Below are positions 10,140-20,737 of a stretch of DNA of 64,000 bases, in pieces; within the stretch, counting starts at the first letter, position 1, and the number at the start of each line of letters is the position of its first letter. The notes under the pieces were generated by a model that saw only the letters and a program-made list of their open reading frames with translations, was not told the DNA's origin and ran no database searches. Position numbers and translations under genes: made by a program. The stretch comes from Odontocerum albicorne (lineage: Eukaryota; Arthropoda; Insecta; Trichoptera; Odontoceridae), in contig OX463846.1 in the NCBI GenBank assembly GCA_949825065.1, positions 14,359,046 to 14,423,045 of the forward strand. Reading direction: 5' to 3'.

Positions 10140-11960
10140 TGATGTTATTTTGTACTCTAATATATATTAAATGTAACAATAATTTATTTTAAATTATTAT
10201 AAACAACAAAATAAAATAAACTGAACATTATTTCGGCTGTTCAAGGTTGGTGGTATATAAAAGGAAAACAACTTAGTAATTTCCGAAAAATACCAGTTCC
10301 TAGCATTATCTGTCGCCTGATTAGTCTTCCTACAGTATTAGCTGGGAGGACCAAGGTCTGAGTGAATGTGATGGACTGCAAGTAGCCTGAAACGTAGACT
10401 TGTTCTTACTAAAAAAATAGTTGTGCGAATTGTTATCTAATTATAAGTAGTATGTAAGTTGTAATTATTAATAAGAAATCGTCATATATTAAAATTATAA
10501 AAAATAAAAATAAAATGACATGTAGGAAAATAAAATTAAGCAAGTTCATAAATTTTTATATATTTTATTAATTCTTTATATATTATTACACACGACAAGA
10601 AATATACATAATTTTCGAAAAAACAACCGGTAATTTAATTTAGACATACATTATTTTAATGGATCTGGGTTTTTCGCCTCTCATTTGACGTATCCCCAGT
10701 AAACTAGGCTTTTGCCTGTATCTCACTGAGGATATTTAACATGAAAAAATAAATCGATACTTCTTTCCGATTTTTTATCACACAAAAACAAAACCCCGTT
10801 GCACGTTCTCATCAACCTGACAAACAGTGACACTCAACTACAACTGAAAACATCAAACGGAATCAAACTCTTCACACATCATCACTCCAGAAAGACCAAA
10901 CTTGTTTATCCCATAATATACCGCACACAATCATAAGAATAAAAACAAAAACAAAAGTAAAACCAAAAATGAACCCAAAATGAAACAAAAATAAAACCAA
11001 AAATGTTCATCCCATAATTATAATATATAATTAAGATTAGATAAGCAATAAATGTGTATATAGGTATAGCCTTGGCTAATATTTGTACAATATTATATTA
11101 CTTTGTTCAATAAAAAAAAACAGTTCCAAGCTAAGGGCAAAAATATTACAGTTGGTGATTTAGCACTTTTGAGGTGATATTTGTTACGAAACAGCGCTGT
11201 ATAAGTTATCTATTTTAATTTAAAAAAAATATTCTTTATAAGCTCAACAGCTTGCTTGTTATAAAAAAAAATAAAAACTCACACAGTTCAGAATAAGCGT
11301 TAGGATAGTTACATTTCAACCGGAGCGTCCCGACGCAGTGAGCATTCTGACATAGAGAACTTCCTTATACAAGGAAACGTCCCGACAAAAGTGATTTTCT
11401 TTTGCATTGAGCTCTATGACTGAAGGAGCAGTCGTTCACAGTTAATGTCCAGACATATAAAATAGCATTTGAATCCAGTAAGTAGTATACACAAATTTAA
11501 ATTAAATATGTATTCATACAAGTGGTGTTGCGTCCATAGATGCTGTGGAAGCGCCGCATCCCCTAATGGTGGCATGTTGTTTACACATAATGCAAAACAA
11601 TAATCTGTATTTTTTTAGAATAAAAAATAATATTAACAAAATATGGATTTTAACTAGTGTATTATTATTGCCAGGTCATAAATTTAACTAGCGCAGGCGT
11701 TTTCTGAATACCAAGAGAATCCCTGTACTCAAAAAGCATGTCACGCCACTGATTCGTGCCCTTTGTATTTCACTGACGATTATATTGGGCCGATCGATTA
11801 AAAATATTTGGCTCCCTTTATTTGACTAGAATAGATTAATTGTCGAGTATTACACTTATAACCTGTCTTAATTATTACCACGTGGTAATTTCTTTCAATC
11901 AACCAAAAGTGTGATAGTTGACTTAAAATGAAAACCTGATTGAAATCTTTTTTTAATAAA
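10140..11960. other. AT-rich unassigned stretch
   Basis: Mostly A/T runs and A-rich simple sequence (10780-11000). An R4-like GTTACGAAACAGCGCTGTAT fragment lies at about 11185-11205. A small GC-richer patch at 11310-11470 contains CGTCCCGAC twice (about 11327 and 11370). No gene is recognisable. Confidence 0.3.
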
Positions 11961-11963
11961 ATA

Positions 11964-12660
11964 CAGGCGGTCCTCGACTTTGGTACATTCTACTTTCGTA
12001 CAATTCGCTATTTCGTTTGTACATATTTCGTACTGTATATAAAAGTTATATTTTTATCGATATGTGTAAAAAAAATATTTTGTGGACTGAAGAAACTCCT
12101 GAATCTATCACAACTGGAATAGTCAATATAATTAATGAATCAAACTTAGCTGTCAACAACGAAGGATATTGATGAGTTAATTCTATCTCACTCAGAACCT
12201 TTGTCAAATGAAGACTTGATTAAACTACAAGAGATGAATCAAATACAAAATTAAGGGGAAGAATCTGATAACAAACTCATTGTTAAGACTTTGACAATCG
12301 AAAATATGAACTTTATATCTTGACAATTTTTTCACTATCATGGAAGAATGTGATCTCAATGGAGAGCGTATATCTCATGTACGAAGGGCAATAGAAAAAG
12401 ACACAGCGTGTTACAAAACTCTTTATCAAGATAAGAAAAAGAAGAGTACAATTCATCTATATCTTGATAAATTTATAAAGAAAACACCAGATGCTAATCA
12501 ATAAAATGTTATTTATTTATATGCTAATACATCTCATTAAAAAATAAATATTTTAAAAACACTTTCTGAATTTTTTTTTACATTGCTCTACTTTCGTAGA
12601 TTTCAACTTTCGTACACATTTCAGGAACCAATTAGGTACGAAAGTTGAGGACCGTCCATG
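11964..12660 (+). mobile_element. Tigger/pogo-type DNA transposon remnant with TA target duplication
   Basis: The left end is CAGGCGGTCCTCGACTTTGG. The right end is the reverse complement of CATGGACGGTCCTCAACTTT. Both are flanked by TA (11962-11963 and 12661-12662). CAGGCGGTCCTCGACTT is close to the known Tigger terminal repeat. In between, the plus frame has the end of a pogo-type transposase with frameshifts and stops. First comes an acidic DIDELILSHSEPLSNEDLIK region. Then, at about 12340-12504, comes EECDLNGERISHVRRAIEKD, CYKTLYQDKKKKS and a stop. The DDE catalytic core and the DNA-binding half are missing. This is an internally deleted, dead copy. Confidence 0.8.
12340..12504 (+). pseudogene. 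Tigger/pogo transposase, C-terminal tail
   Basis: Open from EECDLNGER to LDKFIKKTPDANQ and a TAA at 12502-12504. Tigger transposases end with a similar segment (IEK...CY..LY..KK, then a LD.F..K motif). The preceding acidic segment lies in another frame, separated by TAA and TGA stops. Without the DDE domain it cannot act. Confidence 0.6.
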
Positions 12661-12662
12661 TA

Positions 12663-12740
12663 GAGTTCAATGAGAAGCAATCCATCAACCCCAGGGCTGG
12701 AAGACAGGCGTCTTACCTACTAGGTCACTGAGGTCGTTAT
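12663..12740 (-). repeat. tRNA-like SINE head abutting the Tigger element
   Basis: In minus orientation the A-box stretch reads GTGACCTAGTAGGTAAGACG. A B-box remnant follows (plus: CAACCCCAGGGCTGG). It starts directly at the right TA of the Tigger remnant, so one inserted beside or into the other. Confidence 0.5.
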
Positions 12741-13092
12741 TATACTAGTCATTGAAATAAAAAAAAGTTAAAATTTTTATTTAATTCATGTTACTCCATA
12801 AATGTATGTTTTTCAATGATTTATATTTTGCACAGTGCGGGTAGTGCGCCTGTGGATGGCCCCGTATTGTGTTGGGCAACTGTTTAATACCTGTTTCTTT
12901 CTAATTGTTTGTGTTGCAATTACGTAATTTTTTTTAATAATCTGTCAATCTTAATGTGTTGAGCACTCACTACTGCTTCGTTTGTATTTTTATTATTTTT
13001 GTTTTAAGATACATTGTACCGTTTACTTATAAAAATAAATAAATAAAAGTTTGTAACAGTTTAAAAAAATACCATTTTGAATTATAAATATA

Positions 13093-14378
13093 TTAGGTCC
13101 TTACATATGAAATTGGCGTTTTGTTTGGGAGGAACATAAAGTTGATTTTTTTTTAATATAATATATTTATTTAATCAAAGTATGTACCATTGCTATATAT
13201 GCACTTTTGCCATCTCATAGGTAGTTCATCGATCCTTTTACTAAAAAAACCATTCGGACGGGAATCAATAAAATCTTTGAAGTCGGTTTGGACTGCCCCA
13301 TCGGAGTTGAATTTTTTCCCTTGCAAGAAGTTATCCAAATTTCGAAAAAAATAGTAATCTGTTGGGGCAAGGTCCGGAGAGTACGGCGGATGTCTTATAC
13401 ATTCCAATTGAAGCTCTTCTAATTTGGTAGCCGTCTGTTGTGCAGTGTGTGGTCTACCGTTATCATGAAGCAGCAGTGGCCTAGAGCGATTAACCAGCCT
13501 CGGTTGTTTAGCAGCTAGCTTTTCCATCATGGTTTGCAGTTGCTGACAATAGACATCTGCCGTAATCGTCTGGCCAGATTTAAGAAAGCTGTAGTGAACG
13601 ACACCAGCACTAGTCCACCAAATGCTCACAAGTAACTTTTTTGGAGTCAATTTTCGCTTGGGGCATGGTTTGGCTGGTTCGGCAGGGTTCAGCCATTGCG
13701 ATGAGCGCTTCCGATTATCATACAGGATCCACTTTTCATCACAGGTAATGATTCGATTCAAAATCCCTTCATTATTGTGCCGGTTGAGTAATGCAACGCA
13801 GCAGTCAACGCGCGTTTGTTGATTTGCTTCACTCAATTCGTGAGGTACCCACCTTTCAAGCTTTTTCACCTTCCCAATTTGCTTCAAGTGGATTAAAACA
13901 GTTTTATCACTAACACCGCAGCCTGCAGCTAACTCGGACGTGGTTTGCGATGGATCCGCTTCCACAATAGCCTTCAATTCTTCATTATCAACTTTGGTCT
14001 CCGGCCGTCCACGGGGCTTGTTCTGCAGGTCGAAATTTCCAGAACGAAAACGTTGGAACCAAAAACGCACTGTGTTTTCTTTTGCGGCACCGTCGCCATA
14101 CACATCATTAATCCTTCGAGCCGTTTCTGCAGCACTGGTGCCACGGTGGAACTCGTACTCGTAAATAACGCGATATTTCAAGTTTTCCATTTTGTAAACT
14201 GATTTTTTTAAACTGATTTGTAAACTGATTTGTAAACTGTTTTGTAAACTTTTCGAAACACAAATACTTGAGTAAATAGCTGTATAAATTTGAATTTGGA
14301 ATTCCTAACCAAAGAGAAGATATTTGAGATCAAAGTTGCCAGTACGGCAAAACGCCAATTTTATATGTAAGGACCTAA
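13093..14378 (-). mobile_element. mariner element, copy 1 (1286 bp)
   Basis: Terminal inverted repeats of about 31 bp start TTAGGTCCTTACATATGAAA on the left. The right one, reverse-complemented, is TTAGGTCCTTACATATAAAA. A TA dinucleotide lies on each side (13091-13092 and 14379-14380). The element is exactly as long as the copy at 43.6 kb and carries one uninterrupted transposase frame on the minus strand. Between coding region and 5' end lies a short array of TGTAAACTGATT-like repeats (14200-14245). I do not assign a mariner subfamily. Confidence 0.95.
13171..14190 (-). CDS. mariner transposase (339 aa, open)
   Basis: Cut-and-paste transposase of the IS630/Tc1/mariner group, which acts in the nucleus on its own TA-flanked ends. 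Residues 1-110 hold two helix-turn-helix regions (TARRINDVYGDGAAKENTVR; LAAGCGVSDKTVLIHLKQ) separated by a GRP hook at 61-63. The WVPHEL linker is at 114-119. The D,D34D catalytic triad is D151 (ITCDEKW), D243 (LLHDNGRPH) and D278 (SPDLAPTDYYFF), with 34 residues between the last two. Length is normal for mariner. Family members usually have HDNARPH; here residue 245 is Gly instead of Ala, beside the second catalytic Asp. The GRP hook is intact, unlike in copy 2. The frame is complete, but I cannot tell whether the enzyme works. Confidence 0.95.
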   Translation of the reverse strand: MENLKYRVIYEYEFHRGTSAAETARRINDVYGDGAAKENTVRFWFQRFRSGNFDLQNKPRGRPETKVDNEELKAIVEADPSQTTSELAAGCGVSDKTVLIHLKQIGKVKKLERWVPHELSEANQQTRVDCCVALLNRHNNEGILNRIITCDEKWILYDNRKRSSQWLNPAEPAKPCPKRKLTPKKLLVSIWWTSAGVVHYSFLKSGQTITADVYCQQLQTMMEKLAAKQPRLVNRSRPLLLHDNGRPHTAQQTATKLEELQLECIRHPPYSPDLAPTDYYFFRNLDNFLQGKKFNSDGAVQTDFKDFIDSRPNGFFSKRIDELPMRWQKCIYSNGTYFD

Positions 14379-14460
14379 TATTTCGATCACAAAACTTTCA
14401 AGTATTATTATTCAATGCTTTCAAGAATTATGAAGGTTTTTTAATTGTTCTTGCCGGGTG

Positions 14461-14880
14461 TCATTTTACTATAAAAGAATATATAGGTATGTAATCAGTC
14501 ATTCAATCACATCAGTAAATATTTAATGTATAACATTGCCGATGAATAATTTATGTAGTCGGGCTATGTGAAACAGTATTTCATTGTCATGTCACTCAAT
14601 CTCATGTATGAGCGTATTACTTTTTACTTTTATATAACTGTGTCCATTTTTTTGCACTGAGTTATGACTTCCGTTCGTTTTTGCTTTTTATGGCAGTTAT
14701 TATCAAAGGCACCAAAAATGGAATGAAGTCACCTATTAATATAGTATCAAAAGGATTGGCCGACGGAAGAAAATAATATGTTAATTGCAAAGGCCTTCGA
14801 CACTTCACATGTCTAATCAACTCACCAATTGAATACTTTGTCATCATTCTTACGTCGTGATTATTATTGGTTGATTTTAT
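14461..14880. other. AT-rich unassigned stretch
   Basis: No recognisable repeat or coding sequence between the mariner and the Penelope-like tail dimer. Confidence 0.3.
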
Positions 14881-14883
14881 TAT

Positions 14884-15115
14884 GATTTGTTTAGTCCAAC
14901 ACTGTTTATTCTACTTTATATAACGGTATAACCCTACCGGTTTCAAGTTTTTTACCTCATCATCAAGTGAGCACAGACAAGACTCACAAGCAAATACTCC
15001 CCAGATGATGAGGGAAAATCTTGAAAAACCGGTAGGGCTATAACGTTATAGTAATTTGTTGGACTAAAAAAATTACAATGTCTTTAAACCTCCACAGTAT
15101 TTATGCCTTTACAAT
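14884..15115. mobile_element. Penelope-like element tail, inverted dimer
   Basis: The left arm (about 14892-14985) is the reverse tail: AACACTGTTTATTCTACTTT, then ACGGTATAACCCTACCGGTT, then CTCATCATC. The right arm (about 15001-15060) is the forward tail: GATGATGAGGGAAAATCTTG, then AACCGGTAGGGCTATAACGT. After this comes the outer flank AATGTCTTTAAACCTCCACA, shared with the copies at 6.6 and 31.6 kb. The two arms point away from a short centre containing GAGCACAGACAAGACTC. Confidence 0.6.
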
Positions 15116-15160
15116 GAATAATATGATTGATTTAAGTTTAAAAAATATAATAGTTATATT

Positions 15161-15450
15161 TTAAGTTGTTTCGACAGATAAGTTCGATAAGGAGGTTGGT
15201 GTGATTGAGTGTTTACATGGTGCATGTTGGCAAGACTGACATGGGTGAGGTTGAATTTCCCGGGAGAATATAATCAGTTTAACAGAGATCAACATCTGTT
15301 GCAAATATTCAATAGTAGAGAAAGGTAAAAAAAAAAGAAAAAACTCCACGGCATAGCTTCGCTTTCAACTGAATCGACATTGCAATAACGTGGGGATCCT
15401 TGAGTACGAGGCCCAACAACGACACCAGTATTGTGAAGATATCCCTACTG
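15161..15450. other. Unassigned spacer before the piggyBac-like element
   Basis: Mixed-composition sequence with no recognised family. It ends at the TTAA that starts the piggyBac-like insertion. Confidence 0.3.
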
Positions 15451-15689
15451 TTAACACTAGGTTTACGGCACCCGTCAAAGTGACGGGTTTCCGATTTGCT
15501 TTTGCAAATTTTACAAAACAGACGGTATTTTTTTTATATTTTTTTTACGACTTTTTATAATTGAACAATGCAAATATATGTACTGTATTTTTATCTTGTT
15601 CTTATTTTGGAAACTTCTTATTTTTGAAAATTGGGTCGCTTTATACCTATCTTTGCTGACACCCGTCAAATTGACGGGTTTGGTAATTT

Positions 15690-15772
15690 GATAACTGTAT
15701 ACTAACCGTTGAATGATATCTGTATACTAACCGTTTATAAAATCTGATAACGGTATACTAACCGTTTATAAA
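15690..15772. repeat. Short direct repeats inside the piggyBac-like element
   Basis: Three copies of GTATACTAACCGTT are spaced 25-36 bases apart. The outer parts (TTTATAAAATCTGATAAC) are also partly repeated. Confidence 0.75.
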
Positions 15773-15791
15773 AAAAGTAAACCAAAAATAA

Positions 15792-16258
15792 AAGTCATTA
15801 TTCTGAGCACAAAGCATACATTCGTAAAATTAAAAAAAACAACGATAAACGTTTACCAGAAACAATTGGATTGGACATTGGACAACAAGACCAAGTGTGG
15901 TGTAGATGTTGTTGACCAAATGGCTCGAAAATATTCCGCCAAGATTAGATGGCCCCTCCAAGTTTTCTTCAACATCTTGGATTTGACAGCAATAAATGCA
16001 TGGATACTTTATAAAGAATGCACTGGACTCAATGTATCAAGAAAGGACTTCTCATTTCAATTGGCCTAGGAACCGCATCAGACACCATATGTTTCTCTTC
16101 AGTCACGGAACACCACTTCTCAAATACTTACGCAAAAGTTGTCAAATAGGCAGTTGTAAAAAAATAGAAGCAATAACGCATGTACAACATGTAAAAAGAT
16201 TGTGTGTGGAAAATGTACTAAGAAAATTGAATATGTTTGTAAAAAATGTTCCGAATAG
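15792..16258 (+). pseudogene. piggyBac-like transposase, C-terminal fragment with frameshifts
   Basis: From about 15797 the frame reads VIILSTKHTF. It switches frame near NDKRLPETI (15840-15865) and then returns to NKTKCGVDVVDQMARKYS, RWPLQVFFNILDL and AINAWILYK (15884-16018). The GVD..D segment carries the last catalytic Asp of the piggyBac DDE/D domain. After FQLA and a premature stop at 16067-16069, another frame (about 16160-16258) keeps the Cys-rich zinc finger ACTTCKKIVCGKCTKK, then YVCKKCSE and a TAG. Three small indels and the lost N-terminal two thirds make it inactive. The sequence between the ends still folds into the usual order: core, then Cys-rich tail. Confidence 0.85.
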
Positions 16259-16782
16259 TTGAATATAGTATATTATTTTTATTGTCACTCTCTTTAACAT
16301 TTTACTTGTAATAATATTTCAATTTGTATAAAATGTCTATTTTAGTATTATTTAAGTTAAATAAATCATTTATAAAGAAAAAAATAAGTAATTGTGTTTA
16401 TCCGTTAATTTGACGGGTGCTCGTAGAGATAGATATATTAAAAATGCCCGTAAACTTAGTGTTAAATTCCTTTGCTCCATCCACATAAAAGTCTTATAAT
16501 AAATTACAGACTTGAAGACTTCAACAGGTGATTTTTATAGTGCTGAATAAACTTGTTACATATTACCTTACAATACATTTTTATAACGTATAAAATTGGT
16601 GGTTAGTTGGAAAAATCGCTGTATAGCAATAAGTTAGCCAGATGTACCATGTTTAACTACGCACATAAAAGTATAATAAAAAAAATCGACTTACGCAAAA
16701 AAAATATTCAACCCACGTTACTTTGTTTTTAATTTGAAATTTCGAAATACTGAAGATCAATCATGTATGTGAAATTATCATT

Positions 16783-16880
16783 GTTAAATTCCGTCTTTAA
16801 AAAATACACGTTAAATTCCGTCTTTAAAAAATAGATGTTAAATTCCGTCTTCAAAATCATAAATTCCGTCTTAAAAATCA
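16783..16880. repeat. 27-bp tandem repeat, about 3.6 copies
   Basis: GTTAAATTCCGTCTTTAAAA recurs at 16783, 16810 and 16837, with a truncated copy at about 16861. It is not coding, though it keeps a minus-strand frame open. Confidence 0.9.
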
Positions 16881-17044
16881 CATAAGCCCACACACAACTG
16901 GTAAAATGTCGCTTAAGTCTATTTTGCACCAAATATATTTTATCAGTAAATAAATCCAAATTATGAGAGGTCAAAAAGAGAAATGTACACCACAATATGT
17001 ATGATCCATATCCTTTTTACTTTTATCATCACTTGTCTCTGGTG

Positions 17045-17502
17045 GTCTAGCACCGATTTCTCCAAACTTTTTAGCCTAAGGGCCACACTGACTCCTCCAC
17101 TTAGTCCCAATGACCAAAACCTAGCTAGCTCATCATACCAACATACTTTGGATTTGAATTACGCGCAAAATTTTCGTTTTGGGACTAGCCGGCGAGTGAG
17201 ATATCTATGGCGCAGGGTCGAGGGTGGACTCCGCTCCTTTCGCAATTTCGGTTGGTACTTACGAGCAAGTAAAATTTCATTATGTATGTCAGTTATTGTG
17301 TTTCTTAATTGGTCGTTAAATAAAAACATCTGATTATTATTTTGTATGATTTACTTACATTGTAAATTTTACAATGTAATCAAAATAAACTATGACGGGA
17401 TGGATACCGGGCATATCCAGCCCGCGGTAGCGGGCCGCATTGGTGGTGATCGCGGGCCGGTGTTGGCCCGCGGACCATAGTATGGAGACTTCTGGTCTAG
17501 CA
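17045..17502. mobile_element. hAT-type MITE (442 bp) with perfect 8-bp target duplication
   Basis: GTCTAGCA occurs at 17045-17052 and 17495-17502. Between them the ends are CCGATTTCTCCAAACTTTTT and, reverse-complemented, CAGAAGTCTCCATACTATGG. Both lead into GGGCC or GCGGGCC. The ends and the 8-bp duplication define a hAT element. Inside, the 3' half is GC-rich with clustered GCGGGCCG and CCCGCGG words (17420-17475). No transposase frame is present. Confidence 0.85.
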
Positions 17503-18600
17503 ATATAAAGAATGTCCTAGTCATTTCTAGGATGGACGATTAATTACTATGGGACAGGTACAGAAAACCCTAATGCAATTTTTCGCAGCTATTGTCTTCG
17601 CTTAGTGGTGAATCATATTTTGAGTAACACTCTTTGATAAAAACCTTATATATTGAATAAAATCATTTACTTATGAGTATATAAAAGAAGTATCCATTTC
17701 TTGCAGGAAGTAGAAATATAAATTTCAAGTACAAGAATAAATTGCATTGTATGAATATTGAAGTATCAATGAAAACATATAACAACAAATATCATACACT
17801 GTATAATTCTTCATTTTAACAAACTTTATGTATCAAATAATAATTACACCACAGTCTCTCATGTCCCCAGGTCCTTTGCAGCTTCACTCTACATTGTCAA
17901 CTAGCGGATACGCAGGTTACTAGTTTGTTAAATGCTTTGTCAAGTTGTTTCGTGGGTTATTGTGATTGTTTAAAAGCCTTCAACAGATACTATATAGCCA
18001 CTTGGACTATATGGCCACCTCATTTCAATATTTGACAGCTTTTTACAAGCTTCTTAAGTTGACACATTTAGAGACATACTAAAAACTAATGGAAATGTCC
18101 TTGGAATGCACTTAGTTCCAAATGAAAATACATTAAGATAATGAAATAGTATGCTTGTATCATATATAAGAGTAAAATAATGACAAACGAAAATTGTATA
18201 GCGATATTTTTTAAATTTTGATATTTTAATTAACTCTTTCAACGATTCTATAGCTGAATACACAAAACATCTTGAATAGTTTTTGTATACTTGACAACTT
18301 GAAAAACAGCAAAATGATTTTTTTCTCTTTTCAGTCTTTAATATTTGAAAGGTAAAAAATAAATTGATTGGCAATTTTGACTCATGAATAGTGAAAAACA
18401 TGACTCATTGTCAACAATGTCAGGTTAAAAAACATCTAAAAATATATAATCAAGGTTTAAATCTATTCAATTTTTATTTATTGAAAATAGTGAGTGAGTA
18501 CATAGTCAATGTAAATGTGTATAAATTAATTAGGTAACAACTCATCTTCATTTATCTTGAGTATTGTATTTTATACCTTCGCTGTATTAAATACAATGTG
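17503..18600. other. AT-rich unassigned stretch
   Basis: No family recognised. A minus-strand open frame at 18054-18401 has low-complexity, AT-driven composition, and I do not regard it as a gene. Confidence 0.3.
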
Positions 18601-18604
18601 ATGA

Positions 18605-18832
18605 ATTTATTGCTATTTGGTATTATATTCCAACAAACAAGAAATATTTTAGAGAGACCATAAGTAAAAAGTAGACTAGAATACTTTTTATTTTCTTAAT
18701 AAATTTGTTTCAACGGGAATCGCATTTGTAGAACCTGAGTTCAAAGACAACTGTCTTACGCACCTTTAGAACTTGAATTCAAGACAGCTGTCTTCCCAAC
18801 TAAGTCATGGACGTCGTCACAACTTAAAATCA
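18605..18832 (-). repeat. tRNA-derived SINE, family SINE2, with an internal duplication
   Basis: In minus orientation the head begins near 18832 (ACGTCCATGACTTAGTTGGG). The B-box area (plus: CAACGGGAATCGCAT) is at about 18711, the body (plus: AGTAGACTAGAATACTTTTT) at about 18672, and the tail near 18612. The head contains a roughly 40-bp duplication around GAACCTGAGTTCAAAGACA/GAACTTGAATTCAAGACA. Confidence 0.6.
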
Positions 18833-18834
18833 GA

Positions 18835-19940
18835 ATACAGTACAGTAAATTTAACTTCTAATCAGTCATCTAATTTCTACGCACAGTGCACAAATCAGAA
18901 GACTGTGACGAACTGTTCGTCAATTTTTCATAACCTTTAATACTTGAATTATTTTCATAACAAGAAAGTAAGCTTAAACTATACCTCGAACTTTGTGAAT
19001 AGATCCAACTCCCTTATAATAGTGATAGTTTATTTTACAGTCACACGTCTGTAACAGAAGTAATTAATACATTTTTTTCATTGTTATTTTTCAACCCTAG
19101 AAATTATTCATTTTCATTCAATTATAGTTATTTTAAACTAAATTCTCTGAAATAAAAAAATTTATTCGATTGAATTGTTCTGCATAAGGTAATTCAGAAT
19201 ATCATAAATAAACCCGACATATTGGATCAATTGGTTTTTACATTCCTACTAGAAACACACGGAACCTTTTACAATTAAAATGCGTCAATAACAATTTGCT
19301 AACGACAGCTGCACGTTGTAATACATCAATTGTGAGAATGCAACAATTGTCTAGTTTGGTGTACATTCACAAATTAGATGTTGAGTTCACGAGGGTCCTT
19401 CTTCAGCATTTCTTCAATCTAACTAGTCTTGACTGCGAGACCGGTTATTCAATTTTATCGTCAGCATTTTTTTTGTAATTTGTCCGATTATATTCACCTG
19501 AGAGATTATATTTTTCTAAATTATATTTCATGAGTTTTGTATTGTTGATATATTTTTTTACTACATGTGTTGGTATCCTAAGCTGTAAGTTTTTTTGTTT
19601 TGTAAGATATCGATGCTTTATGTCATTTATTTTTAATGTTACTGTGATATGTAAAGAACACGAATTTTTAAATAAATATATCAAATAAATTGTCAGCTGG
19701 TTAAGTGTTTCTGTTTCATTCATTATGATTTGTTATATTGTACGTGTGCAATGTTTACATTTGGTAAAGGTTTGGAATTTGTCAAGCAAAATAAACTATA
19801 AATGCATACTCGAGAATCGAATGAACAATTATTGGTAAGTCTGGTGTAATAAAATAAGCCTCCCCAGAGGAATGGTAACAAATATACACTCCCCAATACC
19901 TTGCATCCCAACAAAATAAATATAAATAGAATAATCCCAA
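18835..19940. other. AT-rich unassigned stretch
   Basis: No repeat family or protein recognised. Short open frames at 19296-19478 and 19445-19723 have no family features. Confidence 0.3.
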
Positions 19941-19944
19941 TATT

Positions 19945-20005
19945 TATATGTGGGAAACGTGGAAACTCTTGATCATGTGTTCATCGGGTGCCATTTATTA
20001 AGTGT
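19945..20005 (+). pseudogene. LINE C-terminal cysteine/histidine remnant
   Basis: One plus frame reads YVGNVETLDHVFIGCHLL. It resembles the C..C...E.L.H....C finger at the end of some non-LTR retrotransposon ORF2 proteins. Only some 20 residues remain. Confidence 0.35.
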
Positions 20006-20029
20006 TTAAAATTTTCACGCCAATCCAAA

Positions 20030-20260
20030 TTTACCTCATTGTGTCAATATCTCAAATAGCTCTAAATTAGCATATTTTCTAAACTGATCGTCGCCAGTCT
20101 CAGAACGTAATGAGTTCGGATAACATTTTTTCCACGGGTTTGACAATATCGTGCCGATGTGGATGTTATGTTATGTTCATTATGTTATAAAGATTAAACA
20201 AGAAAATAGCTCAAACTTAGCATGTTAGCTTAACTAATCATCGCCAGCCTCACTCGTAAC
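20030..20260 (+). repeat. Diverged units of the 154-bp satellite
   Basis: Two partial units carry the same words as the array at 20.74 kb: CACGGGTTTGACAATATCG, AACAAGAAAATAGCTCAAA, AGCATGTTAGCTTAACTAAT and ATCGCCAGCCTCA. They are separated from the main array by about 480 bases that include a LINE fragment. Confidence 0.7.
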
Positions 20261-20295
20261 TAACCCATTAATTAACCCATCCGTCCTGAACAGTC

Positions 20296-20517
20296 GTGGT
20301 TTGTACCATATGTTATGTTCCGGATAAGTATTTGAGACAACGCTCCCATAGATTTTTCTATCAACCTATAAGTCGAAACAACCTGCCTTTGAAGATTCCG
20401 GTAGGTAGAGCAATCACACTGTTTAACCGTGTGTCCTCGTATAGACGTATTTCATGTGTCGCTCAGCTCCTTCAGGAAAAATCTCTTGAATTGAGTGTAG
20501 AACTAGAAATAATTTAA
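20296..20517 (+). pseudogene. Non-LTR retrotransposon C-terminal fragment
   Basis: The open frame contains LRQRSHRFFYQPISRNNLPL and VGRAITLFNRVSS. It resembles the extreme C-terminus of Jockey/CR1-type ORF2 (R...FF.P..R.N...P..RA..LFN). It lacks any catalytic part and sits between two satellite blocks. Confidence 0.45.
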
Positions 20518-20737
20518 TATGTTTATATTATCTTGCAGGCTACATTTTGTCATAGTGTTTTAGTGGAATATACGCATATTTACAGTCGTTTTTTATAAGT
20601 CTTAAAATGTTGAACTGTTTCATACATGTTTTTTTGTACTTGTTATGTTTGGTCCTTGTTCGAATTAGGGAACCTGTAATGTACAAAGGACCTGAAAAAA
20701 TAAATTATTAAATGGAGTTTAATTAATAAATTAATAA

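Larger units (their letters stand above)
15451..16465 (+). mobile_element. piggyBac-like transposon, internally deleted (1007 bp between TTAA sites)
   Basis: TTAA lies at 15451-15454 and 16462-16465. The ends pair as CACTAGGTTTACGG and CACTAAGTTTACGG (right end reverse-complemented). TTAA duplication is the hallmark of piggyBac. Subterminal palindromes ACCCGTCAAAGTGACGGGT (about 15470), ACCCGTCAAATTGACGGGT (about 15661) and CCGTTAATTTGACGGGT (about 16402) look like transposase-binding sites. Three GTATACTAACCGTT repeats lie at 15690-15772. Only the C-terminal third of the transposase remains. Confidence 0.9.

Noticed and set aside
13622..14202. Plus-strand frames inside mariner copy 1 (and the mirror ones at 43817-44079)
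   Set aside because: Antisense shadows of the transposase gene.
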